From Woeseiaceae bacterium (GTDB lineage: Bacteria > Pseudomonadota > Gammaproteobacteria > Steroidobacterales > Woeseiaceae), in assembly GCA_002728725.1 (NCBI GenBank), contig PBVS01000098.1, positions 1-5,491 on the forward strand: 5,491 nucleotides of DNA, in the 5' to 3' direction. The notes under the pieces were generated by a model, which worked only from the letters and a program-made list of their open reading frames with translations, searched no databases and was not told the origin of the DNA. Below, one piece after another: positions 1 to 4,860 of the stretch. Position 1 is the stretch's first letter. Every line of letters starts with the position of its first letter. The position numbers and the translations under genes were made by a program.

Positions 1-292
1 CATAGAATTTAATGATAAAGAAATGAAAGATTATTTAAGTGAAACAATCATATGGAATGGGCCTTTAGGCATGTTTGAAATTGATGAATTCTCAAATGGA
101 ACAAAATCTTTAATAAATTATCTTAGGCAGTCAGATAGCAAGGTTATTGCTGGAGGAGGAGAAACTATTTTTGCGATTAATAAATTCTCTGATACCAAGC
201 ATTTTCATTATGTATCAACTGCAGGCGGTGCTTTTCTAGAATATTTGGGAGGTTCATTGCTCCCCTCGATTGAGGCGTTAAGGTCAAAATAA
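1..292 (+). CDS. pgk: Phosphoglycerate kinase, C-terminal part (5' end outside window)
   Basis: Phosphoglycerate kinase interconverts 1,3-bisphosphoglycerate + ADP and 3-phosphoglycerate + ATP in cytosolic glycolysis/gluconeogenesis. The frame is open from the first complete codon at position 2 to the TAA at 290-292, giving 96 visible residues, so the internal ATG at 23 is not a real start. Family signatures of the C-terminal nucleotide-binding domain follow in order: WNGPLGMFE with a downstream GT, then GGGET, then VSTAGGAFLEYLGG, and a typical ending LLPSIEAL. Two positions differ mildly from common PGKs: GGGET where GGGDT/S is usual (the acidic residue contacts Mg-nucleotide), and STAGGA where STGGGA is usual. 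Both are conservative and do not suggest loss of activity. It lies 15 nt upstream of the aldolase, consistent with a glycolytic operon. Confidence 0.96.
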   Translation, partial: IEFNDKEMKDYLSETIIWNGPLGMFEIDEFSNGTKSLINYLRQSDSKVIAGGGETIFAINKFSDTKHFHYVSTAGGAFLEYLGGSLLPSIEALRSK

Positions 293-307
293 AGTTAAAA
301 TATAAGT

Positions 308-1333
308 ATGAGCTTGCTACCACCTCTTAAATCTCTTAATGATATTGCAACATATATAGTTGCTGATGGAAAAGGAATACTTGCGGCAGACGAAAGTAAT
401 CCAACTTGCTCTAAAAGATTTGATTCTATTTCCGTAGAGTCTACAGAAGACAGTAGAAGAGATTACAGAGAAATATTATTTACGTCTAAAGGCATGAATG
501 GAAATATTGGCGGAACAATACTATTTGATGAAACTATAAGACAAAGATCTATAGGAGGGGTATTGCTAACAGATATAATTTATTCTCAAGGGTCTTTGCC
601 AGGAATTAAAGTCGATAAAGGCTTAAATCCCTTTAATGAATCAGACAGTGAGACCTTGACTCAAGGATTAGATGATTTAGATGAAAGATGTTTTGAGTAT
701 AGAAAATTAGGAGCAAAATTTACTAAATGGCGAGCTGTTATAAATATAGGAGCAGATGCTCCTACTCAAGAATGCATTGATGCAAATATGGATGCTTTAG
801 CACAATATGCAAAAATTGCACAAAAAAATAATATGGTTCCTATTGTTGAGCCCGAGATTCTAATGGACGGAGAACATTCAGCTGAAGATTGCTTAAATGC
901 ATCTTCAAGATCACTAAAATCACTATTTAATTTTCTTGATAACTACAATGTAGATATCACAGGAACATTATTAAAACCAAATATGATAACAGCGGGTTCC
1001 AATAATCCAGATCAAATTTCAGAAGATGAAGTAGCATCATTAACTCTTGAATGTTTAAAGCAGCATGTACCTGATGGCCTTCCAGGTATTGCCTTTCTCT
1101 CTGGGGGACAATCAGATATTAAGGCTACTCATCATTTAGATGCGATGAATAAAATGGGTGGAGGGCCTTGGAAATTAACTTTTTCTTATGGAAGAGCTTT
1201 ACAGCAATCAGCTTTAAAAACATGGCTGGGTAAAGCAGAAAACAAGGAAGCTGCCCAAGCCGCATTTTCGCATAGAGCTTTGATGAATAGATTAGCAGCT
1301 TCAGGTAAATGGTCGCCTGATTTAGAGAATTAA
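308..1333 (+). CDS. Fructose-bisphosphate aldolase, class I (Schiff-base type)
   Basis: This enzyme cleaves or forms fructose 1,6-bisphosphate from glyceraldehyde-3-phosphate and dihydroxyacetone phosphate without a metal. At 341 residues it matches the animal/plant-type class I family. Visible family motifs are GILAADES (23-30, Asp28), KFTKWR (137-142, Lys140 and Arg142), PIVEPEIL (178-185, Glu181 and Glu183), the Schiff-base segment GTLLKPNM (219-226, Lys223), FLSGGQS (263-269) and SYGRALQ (293-299, Arg296 for phosphate binding). They correspond to rabbit Asp33, Lys146, Arg148, Glu187, Glu189, Lys229, Ser271 and Arg303. The C-terminal Tyr of the animal enzymes is absent; the protein ends WSPDLEN. 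The ATG at 308 gives the family's usual N-terminus but has only a weak Shine-Dalgarno. The position after pgk supports a role in central carbon flow. No class II (metal-dependent) motifs are present. Confidence 0.97.
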   Translation: MSLLPPLKSLNDIATYIVADGKGILAADESNPTCSKRFDSISVESTEDSRRDYREILFTSKGMNGNIGGTILFDETIRQRSIGGVLLTDIIYSQGSLPGIKVDKGLNPFNESDSETLTQGLDDLDERCFEYRKLGAKFTKWRAVINIGADAPTQECIDANMDALAQYAKIAQKNNMVPIVEPEILMDGEHSAEDCLNASSRSLKSLFNFLDNYNVDITGTLLKPNMITAGSNNPDQISEDEVASLTLECLKQHVPDGLPGIAFLSGGQSDIKATHHLDAMNKMGGGPWKLTFSYGRALQQSALKTWLGKAENKEAAQAAFSHRALMNRLAASGKWSPDLEN

Positions 1334-1335
1334 TT

Positions 1336-1893
1336 TTGAAATTTGCTGGCGTTTTTCTCTCTTCTAGTGAACCAACTTTTCCAATAAAAGATGATATAGA
1401 TCAATTCTGTAATTTTCTGGCTAATTCTAATATAGGCATTGTATATGGCGGCGGTAATAGAGGATTAATGGGGTATATTTCCAAGAAGCATAAAGAGATT
1501 GGCGGAACTGTAAAAGGAGTTAACCTTAAGCTTTTTCATGACCAAGGATTTACTGCAGAAGGATATATTGACACTTTTGAAGTGGAAGAAACTTTATATA
1601 TTAGAAAGAAAAAACTAATAGATTATTCTGATTTTATTGTTGTTCTCCCTGGAGGAATTGGAACAGCCGACGAATTCTTTGATGTCTTAACCCATCTTCA
1701 TATGAGCGAAATAGGAGGAGGAGTAATTAATAAAAAGCTATATCTTTACAATAAGGAGAATTATTGGACGGATCTTCTTGCTTGGATTCAAAAAAGCGTA
1801 GATTTTGGTATGTTAAGTCAAATTCCTGAAGAGCTAATAATAGTTAACTCTATAGAAGAACTTAATTCCAAAATAAAAGAAAATGAAATTTGA
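1336..1893 (+). CDS. LOG-family Rossmann-fold protein (nucleoside 5'-monophosphate phosphoribohydrolase-like), TTG start
   Basis: The 185-residue protein belongs to the LOG/TIGR00730 family, whose characterised members split the N-glycosidic bond of (cytokinin) nucleoside 5'-monophosphates, releasing base and ribose 5-phosphate. Visible motifs are YGGGNRGLMG (37-46), an Arg-Lys pair at 90-91, and the signature PGGIGTADE (105-113, Glu113), so the catalytic Arg and Glu are in place. The segment after GLMG is unusual: GVNLKLFHDQG replaces the common GVIP-type loop, so substrate preference may differ. The start is TTG at 1336. It places MKFAGVF exactly where family N-termini begin (MKxxxVF), and no in-frame ATG lies close by. 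Only 2 nt separate it from the aldolase stop, implying re-initiation. It overlaps acs by 11 nt at its 3' end. True substrate is unknown; cytokinin production should not be assumed. Confidence 0.9.
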   Translation: MKFAGVFLSSSEPTFPIKDDIDQFCNFLANSNIGIVYGGGNRGLMGYISKKHKEIGGTVKGVNLKLFHDQGFTAEGYIDTFEVEETLYIRKKKLIDYSDFIVVLPGGIGTADEFFDVLTHLHMSEIGGGVINKKLYLYNKENYWTDLLAWIQKSVDFGMLSQIPEELIIVNSIEELNSKIKENEI

Positions 1894-3706
1894 TATAGAT
1901 AGTTTTGTTAACCCCCATTTAAAAGATTTTTCAGAATATCAGTCTCTTTATGATGATTCGATTAAAGATCCTAGCAGTTTTTTCCTTAAACAGGCTTTAA
2001 AAGAAATTGATTGGATTGAGGAACCAACAAAAGGCTCAACAGGTTCTTTATCTTCTCCAAAATGGTTTGAAGATGGCATATTAAATATTTCCTATAACTG
2101 TATTGATAGACATGTTGAGACTGATCCGGGAAAAACAGCAATTATCTGGCAGGGAGATGACAGAGAAAAAAATGAAAATATTTCTTACATAGAATTACAA
2201 AAACAGGTCTGCAAGCTAGCAAATGGTTTGAAATCAATAGGTGTTAAAAAAGGAGATAGAGTTTGCATTTATATGCCAATGGTTCCTCAAGCAGCATATG
2301 CAATGTTTGCATGCATGCGTATTGGGGCAATTCATTCTGTAGTATTTGGAGGCTTTTCACCAGAAGCAATTAAATCTAGAATCCTAGATGCAGATTGCCA
2401 TTATGTTATAACTGCGAATGAGGGAATAAGAGGAGGCAAAAAAATACCTCTTAAAGATAGTGTTGATGAAGCATTAAAGGATTGTCCGAATATTAAGAAA
2501 TCTGTTGTTCTTAAATATACTGATACAGAAATCGCATGGAATGATGAAATTGATATTTGGTACCATGAGCTAACAGAAAAACAAGAAGATTTTTGTGAAT
2601 GTGAAGAAATGGCAGCCGAAGACCCTTCTTTTATTTTGTATACATCTGGCTCTACCGGGAAACCAAAAGGTGTTTTACATACCACAGCAGGCTATCTATT
2701 GGGAGCAACACTTACATTTAAATATATTTTTGGTTATTCAGATGGCGATAGGTATTGGTGTACTGCTGATGTTGGCTGGATAACAGGACATACCTATATC
2801 TTATATGGCCCATTATCTAATGGTGCAACAACTTTGATGTTTGAGGGAGTGCCGACTTACCCTGATCCTTCAAGATTTTGGGAAGTGTGTGATCAACATG
2901 AAATAAATATTTTTTATACAGCCCCAACAGCAATAAGAGCCTTAATTGCAAAGGGTGAAGAGTATTTAGAAAGTTCAAACAGGAATTCACTTAAAGTTCT
3001 AGGGACGGTTGGAGAACCGATTAATCCAGAAGTTTGGCAATGGTACTTTGAAAAAGTAGGCAAATCTAAATGTGAGGTAGTTGATACATGGTGGCAAACA
3101 GAAACTGGATCGGTTTTAATCAGCCCTATTGCAGGAATAACACCAAAGAAACCAGGTTCAGCAACATTACCCTTTTTTGGTATAGAGCCATCAATTGTTG
3201 ATGTTAATGGAACTATTTTGGAAGGTAAATCAAAAGGCAATCTTTGCATCAATAACACATGGCCAAGTCAAATCAGAACTGTATATGGAGACCACGAGAG
3301 AATGCTTCAGACCTATTTATCTCAGTATTCAGAAAAATATTTTACAGGAGACGGAGCAGGGCGTGATGAAGATGGTTATTATTGGGTTACTGGTAGAGTT
3401 GATGATGTTCTTAATGTGTCAGGACATAGAATTGGAACTGCAGAAGTAGAAAGTGCCATCGTTAATCATCCACAAGTTGCAGAATCAGCAGTTGTAGGTG
3501 TTGAACATGAAATAAAGGGCCAAGCTATCTACGCCTATATCATTCTTAAGAAGACAACAGAAGACCATAATAAATTAGAGTCTGAGATTAAAGATGAGGT
3601 CGCAAAGATTATTGGCAAAATTGCAAAACCGGATTTTATACATTTCTCCAGAGATTTACCAAAAACAAGATCAGGAAAAATAATGAGAAGAATTTTACGT
3701 AAATAG
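1883..3706 (+). CDS. acs: Acetyl-CoA synthetase (AMP-forming), reading frame broken 30 codons before its natural end
   Basis: Acs activates acetate to acetyl-CoA through acetyl-AMP. The in-frame product is 607 residues. Visible motifs are YTSGSTGKPKG (253-263, P-loop-like A3 motif), ADVGWITGH (295-303), VGEPINPE (376-383), DTWWQTETG (401-409), YFTGDGA (486-492), GRVDDVLNVSGHR (504-516), and PKTRSGKIMRR (593-603) with catalytic, acetylatable Lys599. Numbering runs ten behind Salmonella Acs (Lys609). The acetate-pocket residues Thr301, Val376 and Trp404 match Thr311, Val386 and Trp414; position 300 is Ile where Salmonella has Val. Trp404 argues for acetate rather than larger acyl groups. The frame ends RRILRK-TAG, whereas the family continues RKIA...LGDTSTLADP; that continuation is present in the -1 frame (separate entry). 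Restored length is 636, normal for Acs. The start overlaps the LOG gene by 11 nt with a weak Shine-Dalgarno. Confidence 0.96.
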   Translation: MKFDIDSFVNPHLKDFSEYQSLYDDSIKDPSSFFLKQALKEIDWIEEPTKGSTGSLSSPKWFEDGILNISYNCIDRHVETDPGKTAIIWQGDDREKNENISYIELQKQVCKLANGLKSIGVKKGDRVCIYMPMVPQAAYAMFACMRIGAIHSVVFGGFSPEAIKSRILDADCHYVITANEGIRGGKKIPLKDSVDEALKDCPNIKKSVVLKYTDTEIAWNDEIDIWYHELTEKQEDFCECEEMAAEDPSFILYTSGSTGKPKGVLHTTAGYLLGATLTFKYIFGYSDGDRYWCTADVGWITGHTYILYGPLSNGATTLMFEGVPTYPDPSRFWEVCDQHEINIFYTAPTAIRALIAKGEEYLESSNRNSLKVLGTVGEPINPEVWQWYFEKVGKSKCEVVDTWWQTETGSVLISPIAGITPKKPGSATLPFFGIEPSIVDVNGTILEGKSKGNLCINNTWPSQIRTVYGDHERMLQTYLSQYSEKYFTGDGAGRDEDGYYWVTGRVDDVLNVSGHRIGTAEVESAIVNHPQVAESAVVGVEHEIKGQAIYAYIILKKTTEDHNKLESEIKDEVAKIIGKIAKPDFIHFSRDLPKTRSGKIMRRILRK

Positions 3707-3792
3707 CAAACAATGATACAGAAAATCTTGGTGATGTTACTACTTTAGCGGATCCAAAAATTGTTGAAGAATTAATAAGGAGCAAAACATGA
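3703..3792 (+). pseudogene. acs: Displaced C-terminal tail of acetyl-CoA synthetase (-1 frame)
   Basis: Reading from 3703 as ATA GCA AAC gives 29 residues beginning IANNDTENLGDVTTLADP and ending RSKT before TGA at 3790-3792. Placed directly after RRILRK, this reproduces the conserved Acs terminus (Salmonella: RKIA...NLGDTSTLADP). A single extra A in the run at 3701-3703 (AAAA rather than AAA) would restore one 636-residue ORF. The -1 frame has its own stop (TAA, 3700-3702) immediately upstream, so any shift must occur exactly at the AAA codon. The restored TGA overlaps the next gene's ATG (3789-3791) as ATGA, the usual sign of translational coupling. A one-base deletion or a sequencing/assembly error in a homopolymer is the simplest explanation. 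Confidence 0.93.
3777..3782 (+). promoter_or_regulatory. Strong Shine-Dalgarno for the reductase gene
   Basis: AAGGAG lies 6 nt before the ATG at 3789. It sits inside the codons of the displaced acs tail, so the reductase can initiate independently even though acs translation stops 82 nt earlier. The other plus-strand starts visible in the window have only weak purine stretches upstream. Confidence 0.8.
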
Positions 3793-4541
3793 GTAAATTA
3801 GTCTTAGTGTCTGGCGGAGGAAGAGGTTTAGGAGCTGCAATCACTGAATCTTTTGTGAAGTCTGGATATAGAGTTGCAATTAATTATTGCAATAGTAAAG
3901 AAAAAGCAGAAGAGCTATCTATAAAATTGGGAGACTCTGTCCAAGCATTTAAATCAGACATAAGAGATGAAAAGCAAGTCTCAAGAATGTATGAAGAGAT
4001 AAACTCACATTTCAATAGTTATCCCGATATTCTTGTTAATAATGCGATGACTAACTACATTTTTAATGGAGATCTAAGAAAAAATGCTGAGAATATTTCA
4101 TGGAATGAGATTCAAAATCATTTAGACGTTACGATCAAGGGGTCTCTCAATCTGATACAAGCAAGCACCCCAAAAATGAAAGAGCAAAATTTTGGGAGAG
4201 TAATTAATATAGGGACCAACTTAGTTCAAAATCCTGTTGTTCCTTATCACGACTATACAATTGCTAAAGGAGGCCTTCTGGCTCTGACCAGAACCTTTGC
4301 TAAAGATTTAGGCCAGTTTGGCATTACAGTAAATATGGTTTCGGGAGGATTACTAAGAATTACAGACGCAAGTGCAGCAACTCCAGATGAAGTTTTTGAA
4401 GCAATTGCACAAATGACCCCTCTTCAGAAAGTAACAACAGTAGAAGATCTTGCAGATGCTGTAGTATTTTTTGCCTCGGACGCCTCCCGAGCTATTACCG
4501 GACAGAATCTAACAGTGGATGGTGGATTGACATTCAACTAA
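3789..4541 (+). CDS. Short-chain dehydrogenase/reductase, FabG-like (3-oxoacyl-ACP reductase family)
   Basis: This 250-residue classical SDR should be a cytosolic NAD(P)H-dependent carbonyl/hydroxyl oxidoreductase. Visible motifs are the cofactor-binding SGGGRGLG (8-15, in place of TGxxxGxG), the D58 acidic position in SDIRD, NNAMT (84-88, in place of NNAG), the catalytic YxxxK as YTIAK (Tyr156, Lys160), and a C-terminal TGQNLTVDGG (237-246) typical of FabG relatives. Two active-site positions are changed. The residue 13 before Tyr156 is Thr143 (NIGTNL) where Ser is usual, and the Asn of the helix motif (DVNxxG) is Thr115 in DVTIKG. I recall a FabG-like subgroup with similar GTNL and PVVPYHDY segments, so this may be a subfamily trait, but I could not verify it. 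The substrate is unknown. It is coupled to acs by an ATGA overlap with the restored acs frame. It should not be called the housekeeping FabG. Confidence 0.9.
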   Translation: MSKLVLVSGGGRGLGAAITESFVKSGYRVAINYCNSKEKAEELSIKLGDSVQAFKSDIRDEKQVSRMYEEINSHFNSYPDILVNNAMTNYIFNGDLRKNAENISWNEIQNHLDVTIKGSLNLIQASTPKMKEQNFGRVINIGTNLVQNPVVPYHDYTIAKGGLLALTRTFAKDLGQFGITVNMVSGGLLRITDASAATPDEVFEAIAQMTPLQKVTTVEDLADAVVFFASDASRAITGQNLTVDGGLTFN

Positions 4542-4542
4542 C

Positions 4543-4569
4543 TAATGCAGGCGAGGTATTCCTGCATTA
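4543..4569. terminator. Perfect 9-bp hairpin between convergent genes
   Basis: TAATGCAGG (4543-4551) and CCTGCATTA (4561-4569) are exact reverse complements around a 9-nt loop. The hairpin begins one base after the reductase stop. On the plus strand it is followed by a modest T-rich stretch (ATCAATTTTCT). On the minus strand no U tract follows, so intrinsic termination is plausible for the plus operon and weaker for the leftward transcript. It may also simply protect 3' ends. Confidence 0.65.
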
Positions 4570-4570
4570 A

Positions 4571-4651
4571 TCAATTTTCTAAAACTTTAAAAAGTTTTTT
4601 ATAAAACTTAGCTAGTCTTTTTTGGCCTTTTTTAAGAAATTTTTTAAACAT
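4571..4651 (-). CDS. Candidate small ORF: 26-residue cationic amphipathic peptide
   Basis: ATG at 4651-4649 opens 26 codons ending TGA at 4573-4571. The peptide starts MFKKFLKKGQKR and ends KLFKVLEN. It carries nine Lys, one Arg and one Glu (about +9). Hydrophobic residues recur at i, i+3, i+4 (Phe2, Phe5/Leu6, Leu13, Phe16/Tyr17, Leu20/Phe21, Val23/Leu24), so as a helix it would be strongly amphipathic and probably membrane-active or RNA-binding. No hydrophobic membrane span or signal peptide is visible. Support is contextual: GAGG 4 nt before the ATG, a near-consensus promoter upstream, and a hairpin just after the stop. I do not recognise the family. A caution is that AT-rich DNA readily yields Lys/Phe-rich short ORFs, and the transcript could instead be a noncoding RNA. 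Confidence 0.45.
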   Translation of the reverse strand: MFKKFLKKGQKRLAKFYKKLFKVLEN

Positions 4652-4655
4652 TTAT

Positions 4656-4660
4656 CCTCT
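4656..4660 (-). promoter_or_regulatory. Shine-Dalgarno for the 26-codon ORF
   Basis: AGAGG on the minus strand, followed by ATAA and then ATG at 4651. Apart from the reductase site this is the best Shine-Dalgarno match seen in the window, and it favours translation of the small ORF. Confidence 0.5.
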
Positions 4661-4662
4661 TT

Positions 4663-4681
4663 ATGTCACACAAATGTCACA
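4663..4681 (-). promoter_or_regulatory. Tandem TGTGACAT repeat, candidate operator
   Basis: On the minus strand TGTGACAT occurs at 4681-4674 and again at 4670-4663, separated by TTG, so the repeat period is 11 bp, about one helical turn. The pair is flanked by short inverted arms (TTATGT 4661-4666 and ACATAA 4679-4684, plus-strand reading). It covers the expected transcription start and early leader of the leftward promoter, where a repressor would act. TGTGA resembles a CRP/FNR-family half site, but CRP sites are inverted rather than direct repeats, so the binding protein is not identified. Confidence 0.4.
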
Positions 4682-4688
4682 TAAAAGT

Positions 4689-4717
4689 AATATATTTGTT
4701 TCAAAATAAATTGTCAA
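4689..4717 (-). promoter_or_regulatory. Near-consensus sigma70 promoter directed leftward
   Basis: On the minus strand, TTGACA (4717-4712) is an exact -35 hexamer, followed by a 17-nt spacer and TATATT (4694-4689), a five-of-six match to the -10 hexamer. Predicted transcription starts near 4682, leaving a leader of about 30 nt before the ATG at 4651. The nearest minus-strand coding sequence is the 26-codon ORF; no other gene lies downstream on that strand inside the intergenic gap. Confidence 0.65.
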
Positions 4718-4733
4718 GAAATTTAATTATCAG

Positions 4734-4750
4734 TGATTAATTTTTAATCA
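4734..4750. terminator. AT-only hairpin overlapping the stop codon of the small basic gene
   Basis: TGATTAA (4734-4740) and TTAATCA (4744-4750) form a perfect 7-bp stem with a 3-nt loop. On the plus strand it is followed by a strong T-rich run (ATTTTTATTTTTTTATTC), so it could end plus-strand readthrough. On the minus strand the first arm contains the last codon and TAA stop (4746-4744) of the ArfA-like gene, and only a mixed A/T sequence follows. Pairing is weak because there is only one G-C pair per stem. Confidence 0.45.
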
Positions 4751-4860
4751 ATTTTTATTTTTTTATTCTTTCTTGAGTACTTTGTTTTATCAGGCTTTAC
4801 ACGAATTCTATATTTTGGCGTTTTAAGATCTTTTGCTAAAGGATTACGCTTTTTTTTCAT
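4744..4860 (-). CDS. ArfA-like small basic protein (alternative ribosome-rescue factor candidate)
   Basis: ATG at 4860-4858 opens 38 codons to TAA at 4746-4744. The protein is extremely basic. It starts MKKKRNPLAKDLKTPKYRIR, continues with DKTKYSRKNKK and ends KIKID. The pattern NPxAK ... P-x-[YF]-R-x-R-V ... K-x-x-Y-x-RK resembles ArfA, for example the E. coli segment [21 protein letters not shown]. ArfA recruits release factor 2 to ribosomes stalled on nonstop mRNA as a backup to tmRNA. The frame overlaps the end of tatC by 17 nt in a different frame, consistent with co-transcription and coupled translation. It lacks the hydrophobic C-terminal tail of full-length E. coli ArfA, matching the short active forms made from truncated mRNA. 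The assignment is by motif memory only; a small ribosome-associated basic protein of another family is the alternative. Confidence 0.55.
   Translation of the reverse strand: MKKKRNPLAKDLKTPKYRIRVKPDKTKYSRKNKKIKID

Noticed and set aside
23..25. ATG as the start of a short separate gene
   Set aside because: The reading frame is open to the left edge and the content is the C-terminal domain of phosphoglycerate kinase.
2401..2685. Minus-strand open frame of 94 codons inside acs
   Set aside because: It lies entirely antisense to conserved Acs coding sequence, shows no recognisable motif, and has no promoter or Shine-Dalgarno support.
2595..2783. Plus-strand 62-codon frame within acs
   Set aside because: It is an out-of-frame reading of Acs motif codons.
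2914..3258. Minus-strand open frame of 114 codons inside acs
   Set aside because: It is a shadow of the conserved Acs region on the opposite strand and its product has no family features.
3195..3449. Plus-strand 84-codon frame within acs
   Set aside because: It is an alternative frame over strongly conserved Acs sequence and has no independent start signals.
3689..3706. Programmed -1 frameshift signal at the end of acs
   Set aside because: There is no canonical X-XXY-YYZ slippery heptamer, slipping AAA to TAA mispairs at the first codon position, and the -1 frame stops immediately upstream. A lost A in a short homopolymer explains the data better.
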